Positions 49,275 through 61,080 of a stretch of 64,000 nucleotides of DNA are shown here, piece by piece; position 1 is the stretch's first letter, and each line of letters begins with the position of its first letter. A program made the translations under genes and the position numbers. The DNA lies in contig NZ_FNAJ01000010.1 in assembly GCF_900101905.1 (NCBI RefSeq), forward strand, positions 62,001 through 126,000, read 5' to 3'. This DNA is from Myxococcus virescens. Lineage in GTDB: Bacteria; Myxococcota; Myxococcia; Myxococcales; Myxococcaceae. Below the pieces are notes generated by a model, which was not told the DNA's origin, did no database searches, and was given only the letters and a program-made list of their open reading frames with translations.

Positions 49275-50512
49275 GCGGAGCGCTCGACCCGCGGCTGCTG
49301 GCCCGCGCGCGGGAAGTGGTGGCCAGCATCACTGGCTTTCGCAATGACGCCATTGCCTCCGAGGCGGTGGACCGCGTCGTTCGCGCGGAGCTGGCCCGCG
49401 GGCGCACCGCGTCCGACTTGCTGGGCGAACTGCTCCATCCCGTCTCCCATCTGGCCACCGCGCTGGTGAAGGCCATCCTGGTGGGGGAGACGTACTTCTT
49501 CCGCCACCCGGAGCACTTCCGCTTCATCTCCCACGAGGCCGTGCCCGCGGCGCTCCAGCGGGGGGCCCTGGCCCTGCGGGGCTGGAGCGCGGGCTGCGCG
49601 TCTGGCGAGGAGGCGTATTCGCTGGCCGCGTGCCTCCAGGCGTCGCTGCCGCACGGCTTCCCCGTGGAGGTGCTGGGCACGGACATCCACGAGGCCAGCC
49701 TGGAGGCGGCGCGCCGCGCCACCTACGGGACGTGGTCCCGCCGCGAGTCCGCGCCACGCCTCTTCCCGCTCTACTCGGAGACGGGCGAGCGCGAGGTCAC
49801 CATCCTTCCCCCCGTCCGCCGCATCACCACCTTCGCCCAGGCGAACCTGCTGGCGCCGCTGCCCGAGCGCTTCGGCCGCTTCGACTTCATCCTCTGCCGC
49901 AACGTGCTCACCTATTTCACTCCCGCCGCGCGTGACGCGGCCATCTCCCTCCTGTCGCGCACGCTCAACCCCGGCGGCTGGCTGTTCCTGGGCGCCGTGG
50001 AGGTGGACCGCGTCCCCGCGGGCATGGTCCGCGAGGGGCCGCCGGAGCTGCAGGCCTTCCGCCTCCTCACGCAGGAAGAGCTGAACGCCCGCGCCGCCGC
50101 CGCGTCCCGCGCCGCCGCCCTCGCCCGTCCGGTGGCGCCGCCGTCCCGCCGTCCGGTGGCGCCGCTGATGCCCGTGGTGGCGCGCGAGGTGCCCGCGGCG
50201 CCTCCGCCGCCGCCCACGCGGCTGCATCTGAATGCGCTGGAGCGCATCGAGGAAGGCGACGAGGTGGGCGCGTCCTCCGTGCTGGAGGCCCTGGTCCGCC
50301 AGGCGCCGGACTACTTGCCGGGGCTGCTGGAGCTGGCCCTGTTGCGGGAGCGCTCCGGGGCGCGGGAAGGCGCGGTGCCGCTGATGCGCGCCTTGCGCTC
50401 GCGCGCGGAGCGGCTTCCTCCGGACCAACTCGTGGAGGGGCCGGAGGCCCTGCCCGCGCGTTTCTACCAGGCGTCCGCTGACGCCTACCTCAACCAGGGG
50501 GCGCTCGAATGA
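49271..50512 (+). CDS. cheR: Chemotaxis protein methyltransferase CheR with C-terminal extension
   Basis: SAM-dependent methylation of receptor glutamates. The 413-residue protein has the N-terminal helical domain and the catalytic domain to about 270: ETYFFRHPEHFRF, WSAGCASGEEAYSLA (SAM-binding), VLGTDIHEASLEAARRATYG and FILCRNVLTYF. After a Pro/Ala-rich linker (about 285-325) comes a helical, TPR-like tail (LNALERIEEGDEVGASSVLEAL, LPGLLELALLRERSG). The tail may bind other signalling proteins; this is inferred. Start and stop both overlap neighbours by four bases. Confidence 0.94.
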   Translation: MSGALDPRLLARAREVVASITGFRNDAIASEAVDRVVRAELARGRTASDLLGELLHPVSHLATALVKAILVGETYFFRHPEHFRFISHEAVPAALQRGALALRGWSAGCASGEEAYSLAACLQASLPHGFPVEVLGTDIHEASLEAARRATYGTWSRRESAPRLFPLYSETGEREVTILPPVRRITTFAQANLLAPLPERFGRFDFILCRNVLTYFTPAARDAAISLLSRTLNPGGWLFLGAVEVDRVPAGMVREGPPELQAFRLLTQEELNARAAAASRAAALARPVAPPSRRPVAPLMPVVAREVPAAPPPPPTRLHLNALERIEEGDEVGASSVLEALVRQAPDYLPGLLELALLRERSGAREGAVPLMRALRSRAERLPPDQLVEGPEALPARFYQASADAYLNQGALE

Positions 50513-51057
50513 AGGTCACCCCGCGGACGTTGGAAGCGGCCCAGGAGGCCGAGGCGCTCGAGCTGTTGGAGCGGCGCGCGTCCCGCCTGCGAGAGCAGGG
50601 GGAGAACACCGTCGAGGAGGCGGTCCACTGGATTGCCGAGTTCCCGCTCGGTGAGGAGCGCTACGCGCTCTCCCTGGAGTCGCTGCGCGCCGCGCTGCCC
50701 CTGAAGATGGTGTCGCCGGTGCCGCTGTCGGCGCCGCACGTCGTCGGGGTGCTGCGCTTCCAGGGCCAGGTGCTGGCCGCGCTCAGCCTGGCGTCGCTGC
50801 TGGGCGGCCACGGCTGGCGGCAGGACCCGGCGGTGCTGCTGGTGGTGGACCGCGGTGACGGCGAGCTGTGCGCGCTGGACTGCGAGGCCATTCCCCGCCC
50901 CACCACGCTGCCCATGAGCGCGGTGGAGGCCGCGCGGGTGCGCGCGGAGGGGGCGGTGATGGAGGTCTTCACGCAGGACCGGCAGCTCATCCACCTCATC
51001 GACCTGAAGCGGCTGTTCTCCGCCACGCGCGGCACGGGAGCCCGTCATGCCCGTTGA
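50509..51057 (+). CDS. cheW: CheW-like coupling protein
   Basis: A 182-residue protein. The CheW fold occupies about 40-175 (HWIAEFPLGEERYALSLESLRAALPL, VVGVLRFQGQVLAALSLASLLGG, VFTQDRQLIHLIDLKRLF). An N-terminal helical extension of about 38 residues (TLEAAQEAEALELLERRASR) is additional to standard CheW. It links the receptor to CheA. Starts within the cheR stop (ATGA) and overlaps cheA by 11 bases. Confidence 0.92.
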   Translation: MKVTPRTLEAAQEAEALELLERRASRLREQGENTVEEAVHWIAEFPLGEERYALSLESLRAALPLKMVSPVPLSAPHVVGVLRFQGQVLAALSLASLLGGHGWRQDPAVLLVVDRGDGELCALDCEAIPRPTTLPMSAVEAARVRAEGAVMEVFTQDRQLIHLIDLKRLFSATRGTGARHAR

Positions 51058-53191
51058 TCCGATGCTGCAGGGGCTCGTCGCGGGCTTCGCCGTCGAGGCC
51101 CAGGAAGTGGTCCAGAAGGTCACCATGGACCTGCTGGAGCTGGAGCGCGAGGGCCTGGAGACGGACGCCCTCACCAAGCTCTACGTCCGGCTGGGCCGCC
51201 ACCTGCACACCCTGAAGGGCAGCGCCGCCTCGCTGGGCATGCAGGACCTGAGTGACATCGCCCACAAGCTGGAGGACGCGCTCGCCCCGCTGAAGGCGAA
51301 CCCTCAGAAGATGCCGCGGCCGGTGGTGGACATCCTGCTCCACGGCCTGGACCTCTTCCTGCTGCGCGCGCAGGCCCACGCGGACGGGCGCGGGGAGGCG
51401 CTTCCGGACCCGGCGGCCGCCCTGGCGCAGCTGGTGGCGGACGCGCCGCCGCCCGAAGAGGCCGCGGCCATGGTCGCCGCCTCCGGGGGCCTGGCCGCCG
51501 TCGCCGCGCCGGCTCCGTCCGCAGAGCCCGTGTCCGTGGCGGACGCGCTGCCGGAGTCCGCGGACGCGGGCTGGCGCGTGTCGTCGTGGCAGGTGACGGC
51601 GCTGATGCGTGAGGTGGAGCGCCTGCGCGAGGTGCGCCTGCGCGTGGAGGAGCGAGGCCGCGAGCTGGAGCGGGTGGCCGTGCTGCTGGCGAAGCAGGGG
51701 CTGCTGGCGGAGACGGCGGAGGCGCGCACGGCGCTGTCCGGCACCGCGCGCTCGCTGCGCACCGACGGTGAGGAGACGAGTGACATCGTCGACGCGCTGG
51801 AGGATGGCCTCAAGGCCATCACCACGCGCCCGGTGCGCACCATCCTGGATCCGCTCCAGCGCATGGTGCGTGACTTGTCCCGTCAGCTGGGCAAGGAAGC
51901 GCGGCTGTCGGTGGTGGGCGCGGAGGTGTCGCTGGACCGGCGCCTGCTGGAGAAGCTGCAGGGCTCGCTGGTGCACCTGCTGCGCAACGCCGTGGACCAC
52001 GGGCTGGAGCTGCCGGCGGACCGCGAGCGGGCGGGCAAGCACCACGAGGGCGCGCTCACCCTGCGCGTGGAGCAGCAGGGCAACCTGCTCTACCTGGAGG
52101 CGTCCGACGACGGCGCCGGCATCGACGTGGAGGTGGTGCGGCGCCTGGCCGAGCAGCGCGGCGTCGTCACCGCGGAGGAGACGGCGCGCCTCAACGAAAA
52201 CCAGCTGCGGGACCTCATCTTCCGGTCCGGCTTCAGCACCCGCACGGACGTGACGGACACGTCCGGTCGCGGCGTGGGGCTGGACGCGGTGCGCGCGTCG
52301 GTGGAGGCCCTGCAGGGCCGCATCGAGGTCGCGAGCACGCCGGGGCAGGGCACGCGCTTCATGCTGACGCTGCCCACGGACCTGGGCAGCTCGCCGGTGC
52401 TGGTGGTGCGCGTGCTGGAGCAGCTGGTGGGCCTGCCCATGCTGGCGGTGGAGGCCACGCAGCTGGCGCGCGCGGAGTCGCTGCGCCTGGGCAAGCGCCG
52501 GGCGCATCTGGAGTACCAGGGGCAGCTGTTGTCGGTGGTGGACCTGGGGGCGCGGCTGGGCCTGCGCGCCCTGGCGCCGCCGGCCGAAGGGCAGCCGCTG
52601 CTGATTGTCCAGAGCGGTGGCAAGCGCGTGGCGCTGGTGGTGGACGCGGTGGTGGGGGACCGGGACCTGGTCATCCGCCCGCTGCCGTCGGAAGTCCGCG
52701 ACGTGCCGGCCTGGCAGGGCGCAGCCACGCTCAGCCGTGGCGAGCTGCTGCTCATCTGCCGCCCGGACTGGCTGGTGACGGAGACGGTGCAGGTGCAGGT
52801 GTCGGCGCAGCGGCGGGCGCTGGTGGTGGACGACTCGCTCACCGCGCGGGCGCTGCACCGGGCCATGCTGGAGGCGGGCGGCTTCACGGTGCACCTGGCG
52901 GCCAGCGGGGCCCGGGCCCTGGACCGGCTCCAGTCGGACACCTACGACGTCGTCATCTGCGACCTGGACATGGAGGAGATGGACGGCATCCAGCTCATCG
53001 CGAAGCTGCGGGAGCGCCCGGAGACGGCGTCGCTGCCCGTCATCCTGGTCTCCGCGCATGACAGTTCGGTGGCGCGCGAGCGGGGCCTGAAGGCGGGCGC
53101 GGACGGCTACCTCAGCAAGCGCGAGTGCGCCGCGGGCCGTCTGCTGGCGGAGGTGCTGGACGTGATGAGCCGCCGGGGGAGTCGCGCGTGA
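51047..53191 (+). CDS. cheA: Hybrid chemotaxis histidine kinase CheA with C-terminal receiver
   Basis: A 714-residue kinase. HPt domain with His54 in RHLHTLKGSAASLG; no recognisable P2 domain, replaced by an Ala/Pro-rich linker (about 125-185); a long helical dimerisation segment; ATPase domain (LVHLLRNAVDHGLELP, SDDGAGID, SGRGVGLDAV); CheW-like P5 domain; and a receiver domain at about 590-710 with Asp639 in VICDLDMEEMDG. The built-in receiver may act as a phosphate sink. The end overlaps cheB by four bases (GTGA). Confidence 0.95.
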   Translation: MPVDPMLQGLVAGFAVEAQEVVQKVTMDLLELEREGLETDALTKLYVRLGRHLHTLKGSAASLGMQDLSDIAHKLEDALAPLKANPQKMPRPVVDILLHGLDLFLLRAQAHADGRGEALPDPAAALAQLVADAPPPEEAAAMVAASGGLAAVAAPAPSAEPVSVADALPESADAGWRVSSWQVTALMREVERLREVRLRVEERGRELERVAVLLAKQGLLAETAEARTALSGTARSLRTDGEETSDIVDALEDGLKAITTRPVRTILDPLQRMVRDLSRQLGKEARLSVVGAEVSLDRRLLEKLQGSLVHLLRNAVDHGLELPADRERAGKHHEGALTLRVEQQGNLLYLEASDDGAGIDVEVVRRLAEQRGVVTAEETARLNENQLRDLIFRSGFSTRTDVTDTSGRGVGLDAVRASVEALQGRIEVASTPGQGTRFMLTLPTDLGSSPVLVVRVLEQLVGLPMLAVEATQLARAESLRLGKRRAHLEYQGQLLSVVDLGARLGLRALAPPAEGQPLLIVQSGGKRVALVVDAVVGDRDLVIRPLPSEVRDVPAWQGAATLSRGELLLICRPDWLVTETVQVQVSAQRRALVVDDSLTARALHRAMLEAGGFTVHLAASGARALDRLQSDTYDVVICDLDMEEMDGIQLIAKLRERPETASLPVILVSAHDSSVARERGLKAGADGYLSKRECAAGRLLAEVLDVMSRRGSRA

Positions 53192-54255
53192 GCGTCCAGC
53201 GACCCATCCGGGTCCTCGTGGTGGACGATTCGCCCACCATGGCGAACATGCTGACGGCCCTCCTCACGGAGGAGCCGCGCATCGAAGTCGTGGGCCGTGC
53301 GGGAGACGGCAACCGCGCCGTGCAGCTGGCGCGCCTGCTGCGCCCCGATGTCATCACCATGGACCTGCTGCTGCCCGGCCTGGATGGGCCGGGGGCCATC
53401 GCCGCCATCATGTCCCAGTCCCCCGCGCGCATCCTCGTGGTGAGCGCGGTCGCGGAGCAGCGCGGCGTGGACCTGGGCTTCCAGGCGATGAGCGCCGGCG
53501 CACTGGAGCTCATCGGCAAGCCCAACGTGACGAACGCGGAGGAGCTGCGCCGCTGGGGCAAGGAGCTGGCGCACTCGGTGTGCCTCATGGCGGAGGTGCC
53601 CGTCATCTCCCGCCGGCCGCGTGCGGCCACCGCGCCGCCGCCGCCCACGGGCGCGCGGGTGGACATCTTCGGCGTGGTGGCTTCCACGGGCGGGCCGCCC
53701 GCGCTGGCGGACGTGCTGTCCAAGCTGCCTCGCTCGCTGCCGGTGCCGCTGCTCATCGCCCAGCACATCACCGTGGGCTTCACCCAGGGCATGGTGCGCT
53801 GGCTGTCCCAGGTGACGCCGCTGCCGGTGGCCATCGCCAAGGACGGCGAGCGGCTGGAGCCGGGCCGCGTGTACTTCCCGCTGGACGGGCACGACCTGTT
53901 GGTGGACGCGGCCGGGCTGGCGCGCCTGCAGCCCAGCCGGGGCGGACCGTGCCCCAGCGGGGACGTGATGCTGACGTCGCTGGCCGCCGCCTTTGGCCGG
54001 CGCAGCGGCGGGGTGGTGCTCACCGGCATGGGCGAGGACGGCGCGCGCGGCCTGCTGGCCATCCGCAGGGCGGGCGGCGTCACCTTCTCCCAGGACGAGG
54101 CGTCGTCGGTCGTCTTCGGCATGCCTCGCGCCGCGCTGGATGTGAAGGCCACCGACCAGGGCGTGCCCCTGGCCTCGGTGCCGGAGCTCATCCTCCAGAG
54201 CTGTACCTTCGCCCCCTTCCGGGGCGGACGCCCCGAGGGAGGACCCACCCGGTGA
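53188..54255 (+). CDS. cheB: Chemotaxis glutamate methylesterase CheB
   Basis: Removes receptor methyl groups and deamidates glutamines. The 355-residue protein has a receiver domain (Asp59 in ITMDLLLPGLDG), a Pro-rich linker and the esterase domain with Ser166 (VVASTGGPPAL), His193 (AQHITVGF) and Asp284 (GMGEDGARG) as the triad. GTG start at 53188 overlaps the cheA stop; the frame extends further upstream inside cheA and that is rejected. MCP gene follows after 76 bases. Confidence 0.95.
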   Translation: MSVQRPIRVLVVDDSPTMANMLTALLTEEPRIEVVGRAGDGNRAVQLARLLRPDVITMDLLLPGLDGPGAIAAIMSQSPARILVVSAVAEQRGVDLGFQAMSAGALELIGKPNVTNAEELRRWGKELAHSVCLMAEVPVISRRPRAATAPPPPTGARVDIFGVVASTGGPPALADVLSKLPRSLPVPLLIAQHITVGFTQGMVRWLSQVTPLPVAIAKDGERLEPGRVYFPLDGHDLLVDAAGLARLQPSRGGPCPSGDVMLTSLAAAFGRRSGGVVLTGMGEDGARGLLAIRRAGGVTFSQDEASSVVFGMPRAALDVKATDQGVPLASVPELILQSCTFAPFRGGRPEGGPTR

Positions 54256-54331
54256 GCTCCTCCTGTGCCTGTTTCACCTGCCCGCCTCCGCGCGGGTGCC
54301 GTGCTGACGTCGTTTCCCCGGCGGTGATTCC

Positions 54332-55927
54332 GTGAGCCTCCCGCAACAATCCTTCGCCTCCCAGTTGTCGCAGCAGTTCCGCCAGTCGCTGGGGCTGGCG
54401 CCGAAGTTCGTGCTCGTCACCGCGCTCATCAGCGCGACGGCGGCCACCCTGCTCACCGGTGTCGCCACGCGGCGGCTGGAGAGCGACCTGGCGGACAGCT
54501 ACCTGAGCGCGGGGCGGCACGTGGCCCGCGGGCTGGCGGTGGCGGCGGAGCAGGGGGTGGCGGCGGGGGCCAGCGCGCTCCAGCCCATGCTGGACGCCAG
54601 CGTGGGCCATTCGGACCTGGCGTATGCCTTCATTCAAGACTCGGCCGGCAACGTGGTGGCCCACACCTTCCCGGACGGCTTCCCGGACGCGCTGAAGGAG
54701 GCGGTCGCCACCGCGGGCGCGGGCTCGGTGCTGGAGGCGGACGCCGGGGGCGTCCGCCTGCGCGCCATGGACGTGGTGGCGCCGGTGGCCGGTGGCCGCC
54801 TGGGCTCGGTGCACGTGGGCGTGTCCCGGGACCACATCGACGAACTGGTGTCCGCGCTGCGCGTGCGGATGGTGGGCTTCGCGGCGCTGCTGGTGGCCCT
54901 GGGCGTGGCGGTGTCCGCGCTGTTCGGCCGCAGCATCGTCGGCCCGTTGAAGAGCCTGACGGAGGTGGCCGGCCACATCGTGGAGTCCGGCGATTTGACG
55001 CGCCCCATCCAGGTGAAGAGCGGCGACGAGGTGGGCCGGCTGGCCAGCTCCTTCTCGCAGATGGTGGAGCGGCTGCGCGAGGTGACGCTCAACCTCCAGC
55101 AGGCGGCCGTGGCGCTCACCCAGTCCACCGAGCACCTGAATTCTTCGTCCACGGAGCAGGCGCAGACCATCTCCCGGCAGGCCGCGGCGCTGCAGGAGAC
55201 GCAGGTGACGGCGCAGGAAATCAAGCAGACCTCCATGCTCGCCGCGCAGAAGGCGGAGAGCGTGCTGTCGGTGGCCGAGCGCGCCGACACGCTGGCCAAG
55301 TCCGGCGAGGCCTCCATCGAGCTCACCATGGCGGGGCTCAACGACATCCGCGTCCAGGTGGGGGAGATTGCCCAGAAAATCGTCGAGCTGGGCGAGCGCA
55401 CGCAGCAGATTGGCGGCATCACCCAGACGGTGAAGGACCTGGCGGACCAGTCCAACATGCTGGCGCTCAACGCCGCCATCGAGTCCGTCCGCTCCGGCGA
55501 GCACGGCAAGGGCTTCGGCGTGGTGGCGCGCGAAATCCGCGCCCTGGCGGACCAGTCCATCGAAGCCACCACTCGCGTGCGCGAGCTGCTGGACGACATC
55601 GCCAACCAGGTGACGTTGGCGGTGCGAATCACGGAGCGCGGCGCCGAGCGCATGGAGTCGGGCCTGGCCCAGGTGCGCACCAGCGGGCAGAACCTGCGCG
55701 AGCTGTCCTCCATCGTCCAGGACAACGCCGCCGCCGTCCGGCAGATTGCCGCCGCCGTCAGCCAGCAGAACGTGGGCATCAACCAAATCACCCTGGCGGT
55801 GAATGACCTGTCCAAGATGATGGATGAGACGGTGGCCCGCATCGGCTCCACGGGCGAGGCCGCCACCACGCTGCAAATCATCTCCGAGCAGCTCTCCAGC
55901 GCGGTGAAGAGCTACCGCGTCGAGTAG
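54332..55927 (+). CDS. Methyl-accepting chemotaxis protein
   Basis: A 531-residue receptor. Membrane segments at about 25-46 and 180-200 flank a periplasmic domain with a Cache-like strand ([16 protein letters not shown]). HAMP domain at about 200-255, then the cytoplasmic helical bundle with the signalling tip [40 protein letters not shown]. The C-terminus lacks the NWETF-type pentapeptide for CheR/CheB. It is the only receptor in the operon and its probable dedicated input; the ligand is unknown. GTG start at 54332. Confidence 0.94.
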   Translation: MSLPQQSFASQLSQQFRQSLGLAPKFVLVTALISATAATLLTGVATRRLESDLADSYLSAGRHVARGLAVAAEQGVAAGASALQPMLDASVGHSDLAYAFIQDSAGNVVAHTFPDGFPDALKEAVATAGAGSVLEADAGGVRLRAMDVVAPVAGGRLGSVHVGVSRDHIDELVSALRVRMVGFAALLVALGVAVSALFGRSIVGPLKSLTEVAGHIVESGDLTRPIQVKSGDEVGRLASSFSQMVERLREVTLNLQQAAVALTQSTEHLNSSSTEQAQTISRQAAALQETQVTAQEIKQTSMLAAQKAESVLSVAERADTLAKSGEASIELTMAGLNDIRVQVGEIAQKIVELGERTQQIGGITQTVKDLADQSNMLALNAAIESVRSGEHGKGFGVVAREIRALADQSIEATTRVRELLDDIANQVTLAVRITERGAERMESGLAQVRTSGQNLRELSSIVQDNAAAVRQIAAAVSQQNVGINQITLAVNDLSKMMDETVARIGSTGEAATTLQIISEQLSSAVKSYRVE

Positions 55928-55932
55928 TCGCT

Positions 55933-55994
55933 CGCCCGTTGTCACGGGCGGACAGACGAAGGCCCCGGCTCCCTGGGAAGGGGACCGGGGCCTT
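55933..55994. terminator. Tandem hairpins, bidirectional terminator between mcp and clpA
   Basis: First hairpin CGCCCGT/ACGGGCG (55933-55939, 55944-55950), then AAGGCCCCGG/CCGGGGCCTT (55959-55968, 55985-55994) with a further 4-bp inner stem. The second is symmetrical and serves both converging operons; on the plus strand GTCCTGTCC follows. Confidence 0.65.
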
Positions 55995-56024
55995 GTCCTG
56001 TCCGCGGCCAGCGCGGGCAGGGGA

Positions 56025-58322
<2,298 letters not shown>

Positions 58323-58325
58323 GTT

Positions 58326-58649
58326 TCAACCTTCCTCGGGTTCCATGGAGAGTCGCAGCGGCATGTCGTTCTCCTGCGCCGCGGCCTCCACCGTCTGAAT
58401 CTTCGTTTCGGCGACGTCGTACGTATAAACGCCGGCCACCCCGACACCGTTGTAATGAACGTGCAGCATGATCTGCACGGCATCCGTCTCCGACTTGTGG
58501 AAGACCTCCTTGAGCACGGCCACGACGAACTCCCGGGTCGTGTAGTTGTCGTTGTGCAGGAGCACCTTGTAGAGCGGCGGTTTCTTGAGCTTCTGCTTGG
58601 GGGCGGACTCCGTGATGACGGAGGTGTCGTGCTCATGCTTCTGCGCCAT
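58326..58649 (-). CDS. clpS: ClpS adaptor for N-degron substrates
   Basis: A 107-residue adaptor that binds proteins with destabilising N-terminal residues and delivers them to ClpA. Diagnostic motifs are PPLYKVLLHNDNYTTREFVVAVL and MLHVHYNGVGVAGVYTYDVAETK; the NDNYT loop and the later hydrophobic residues form the degron pocket. A charged N-terminal tail (MAQKHEHDTSVITESAPKQK) precedes, as needed for delivery. AGGGAG precedes the start at 58649. Followed by clpA. Confidence 0.96.
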   Translation of the reverse strand: MAQKHEHDTSVITESAPKQKLKKPPLYKVLLHNDNYTTREFVVAVLKEVFHKSETDAVQIMLHVHYNGVGVAGVYTYDVAETKIQTVEAAAQENDMPLRLSMEPEEG

Positions 58650-58689
58650 AAGTCGTTCGGACTCCCTTTGCTGAACGGGCGGGGGATTT

Positions 58690-59850
58690 TCAGTCCCCCT
58701 CCTTGAAACCAGTCTCCGCCCGCCACTGGGGCAGGCTTCCCTCGACGGCTGCCCGCTCGTGGGCCAGGAAGCCGCGCACGGCCCTGTCCATGCCCGGGTG
58801 GAGGAGCAGGTGCGCACTGTACGTGAGGCGCGGCTCGAATCCCCGGGTGAGCTTGTGCTCTCCCCCCGCGCCGGGCTCGAAGCGCTCCAGCCCGGAGGTG
58901 ATGCCCTCCGAGATGGGGTGGTACAGGCAGACGTTGAAGTGAAGGAAGGGGTGCTCCTCGAAGCAGCCCCAGTAACGGCCATAGAGAACGTTGGCACCGG
59001 TGAAGTTGAACGCACCGGCCACCAGCCGGCCTTCCCGGCGGGCCTCCACCCACTCGCAGCGGTGCCGGAAGCGGGCGAGCATGCGAGCGAAGAAGTCCGG
59101 GGTGAGGAAGCGCTGGCCCCACGGATACTTGTCCACCGTGGTGGCGTACAGTCGGTAGACGGTGTCCGCGTCCGCGTCCGCCAGCGCGTCCCCGCGCAGG
59201 GTGCGGACCTCGATGCCGCGCTCGGTCAGGGCTCGCAGCTCCCGGCGCAGCTGGTTGCGGCGCTTGGCGTGGAAGCGGCCGAGGAAGTCCTCCAGCGTCC
59301 GGTAGCCCTGATTGCGCCAGTGGTACTGCACGCCCAGCCGCACGGCGAAGCCCTGGGCCACCAGGACGGGCAGCTCCTCCTCGGTGGTGAAGAGGACGTG
59401 GATGCCGGACAGGCGCTCGGCCCGGGCGAACTCCTGGGCGGCGGCGTACAGCTCCGCCTCGCGCGCGGCGCGGTCCTCGCCCGGGGCCACCAGCACGCGG
59501 CGCCCGGTGGCGGGGGTGAAGGGGACGGCGAGCACGAGCTTCGGGTAGTAGCGCAGGCCCGCGCGCTCGGCGGCGGTGGCCCAGGGGCTGTCGAAGACGA
59601 ACTCCCCGTCGCTGTCGTCCTTGAGATAGGCGGGGGCGGCGGCCACCAGGCGCGAGCCGCGCCAGAGCGTCAGGTGCCGGGGGTGCCAGCCCCGCGCTGG
59701 CACCGCGCAGCCGCTCTCCTCCATCGCCGTGAGGAAGGTCCACTCCAGGAACGGCGTGGCCTGGGCGTCCACCAGCGCATCCCACGTGGCGCGGGGGACG
59801 TCGGCGAGGGAGCGCAGGATTCGCAGCGTGGTGGGGAGCGGTGTCGACAT
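58690..59850 (-). CDS. FemAB-like (DUF482/PF04339) GNAT-fold acyltransferase
   Basis: A 386-residue protein of the FemAB_like family: TPFLEWTFLTAMEESGCAVPARGW, GEFVFDSPWATAAERAGLRYYPKL, GIHVLFTTEEE, HWRNQGYRTLEDFLGRFHAKRRNQLRRELRAL, and KYPWGQRFLTPDFFARM are the conserved blocks. The tail HPISEGITSGLERFEPGAGGEHK is typical. The family has an aminoacyl-transferase-type GNAT fold; its true substrate is unknown, and 'peptidoglycan biosynthesis' is only a database label. Start at 59850. It ends 40 bases before clpS on the same strand, so a shared transcript is likely. Confidence 0.85.
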   Translation of the reverse strand: MSTPLPTTLRILRSLADVPRATWDALVDAQATPFLEWTFLTAMEESGCAVPARGWHPRHLTLWRGSRLVAAAPAYLKDDSDGEFVFDSPWATAAERAGLRYYPKLVLAVPFTPATGRRVLVAPGEDRAAREAELYAAAQEFARAERLSGIHVLFTTEEELPVLVAQGFAVRLGVQYHWRNQGYRTLEDFLGRFHAKRRNQLRRELRALTERGIEVRTLRGDALADADADTVYRLYATTVDKYPWGQRFLTPDFFARMLARFRHRCEWVEARREGRLVAGAFNFTGANVLYGRYWGCFEEHPFLHFNVCLYHPISEGITSGLERFEPGAGGEHKLTRGFEPRLTYSAHLLLHPGMDRAVRGFLAHERAAVEGSLPQWRAETGFKEGD

Positions 59851-59917
59851 CGTCGGGGCCTGGGCCAGGGCGAGCCTATAACGATGCGTACCCACTGCTG
59901 CCACGGCTGTCCGGGCG

Positions 59918-60358
59918 CTACTTCCCGCGAGTCAGCTCCGCGGCGAGGAAGCGTCCGGCTTCCGCCAGTCCTTCCTCCCCCCGGCGGCGTCCCTCGTCCG
60001 ATTCCATGACCCGCCGCGCGGCGTCACCCGCGGTGCCCACCTCCAGGTCCACCAGGATGAAGAAGGCGCTGAGCGCCGGACCCACGGGGGCGATGCGTCC
60101 CGGCCGCAGGGGCCGCTCACTCAAGGTGGCGGCCACCTTCTCCACCAGCCCGTCGTCGGTGAGCCGCTTCGCCTTGCCGCGCATGGCGGTCCACGTGACC
60201 TCCAGCAGCGTGGGCAGCATCCGTCCGGAGAGCGCACTGGACAGCCGCTGCGCTGCTTCTTCCTCGTCGATGTGGTGGGCCTGCGCGTAGGTGGGGACGA
60301 GCTTCGCCACCACCACGGCGCGGGTGGCGAGATGGGCGAGTCTGGGCGGGTAGGACAC
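59918..60358 (-). CDS. Conserved hypothetical protein
   Basis: A 146-residue, mostly helical, soluble protein that I do not recognise. It starts with GTG at 60358, preceded by CTGGAG at seven bases, and reads SYPPRLAHLATRAVVVAKLV. The middle part is charged (AQAHHIDEEEAAQRLSSALS); the C-terminal half has a hydrophobic strand ALSAFFILVDLEVG. No transmembrane helix or signal peptide. It follows the DUF2378 gene by 27 bases and probably shares its transcript. Confidence 0.65.
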   Translation of the reverse strand: MSYPPRLAHLATRAVVVAKLVPTYAQAHHIDEEEAAQRLSSALSGRMLPTLLEVTWTAMRGKAKRLTDDGLVEKVAATLSERPLRPGRIAPVGPALSAFFILVDLEVGTAGDAARRVMESDEGRRRGEEGLAEAGRFLAAELTRGK

Positions 60359-60385
60359 GCGGGGCTCCAGGGCGGGGCTGGCGAG

Positions 60386-60922
60386 CTACCAGCGCACGAA
60401 CAGACGGTACCCCCCGCTGCTGCGCTCCTCCACGGAGATTCGAGGCCGGGCGTTGGCCAGCTCCAACATTCCTTCCAGGCACCCCGCCATCAGCTCGGGC
60501 CGGTTGTAGCGGTCCGACAGGGAGAGGCGGCGGCCGCGCTCGCCTTCGGAGGACATCGAGACGTCCACGTCCGAGCGGCCCATCATCGCCAGGTAGCGAG
60601 GCACCCGCTCCAGCGCCTGCGCAGGCCCAATCATGGGCAGGGCCACCGCGGCCACGCGGCCTACCAGCGTCTGCGCGAAGCCGAAGATGCCCTGGCGGCC
60701 CAGCTGCCGGTAGGCGTCCTCGTCACCGAGCTCCGCGTATCGCTCCCGCCGTGCCAGGGCCACCGCCTGCTGCCAGAGAGAAATGGGGTAGTCCAACTCC
60801 GGCTTTCGGCTGTCGTACCCCAGCGCCTCCAGTTCCTGGGCCAGCCGGCCCTCCGCCTGGAGACCCCGCACGAAGAACCCCTCGAACACGCTGGCGGGCA
60901 CGCGGGGCGGGGACGGGGGCAT
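60386..60922 (-). CDS. DUF2378 (TIGR02265) family protein
   Basis: A 178-residue protein of a lineage-specific family found in many copies in myxobacteria and of unknown function. The pattern is recognisable: SVFEGFFVRGLQAEGRLAQELEALGYD near the start, then YPISLWQQAVALARRERY, QLGRQGIFGFAQTLVGRVAAVALPMIGPAQALERVPRYLAM in the middle and a C-terminal beta segment (PRISVEERSSGGYRLFVRW). The fold is suspected to be a small-ligand-binding one, by inference only. ATG at 60922; divergent from nfu. Confidence 0.85.
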   Translation of the reverse strand: MPPSPPRVPASVFEGFFVRGLQAEGRLAQELEALGYDSRKPELDYPISLWQQAVALARRERYAELGDEDAYRQLGRQGIFGFAQTLVGRVAAVALPMIGPAQALERVPRYLAMMGRSDVDVSMSSEGERGRRLSLSDRYNRPELMAGCLEGMLELANARPRISVEERSSGGYRLFVRW

Positions 60923-61080
60923 GCCCCCAGTCTACGCCAAATCCACTATGAGTTCATGTATTTCTGGGATTGCGGATTGGTGCCGGAGTGGAGGGAGCGG
61001 GGGCGAGGGCGATTGCCAGCCCGCGACCCGGGTTGCTATGGGGCCGCGAGCGCCTTAGAGGAGTCGCCAAGGAGATTTGA

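Noticed and set aside
48016-55927. Assignment of the chemosensory operon to a numbered M. xanthus Che system
   Set aside because: Gene order suggests an ortholog exists, but without a search I cannot name it reliably.
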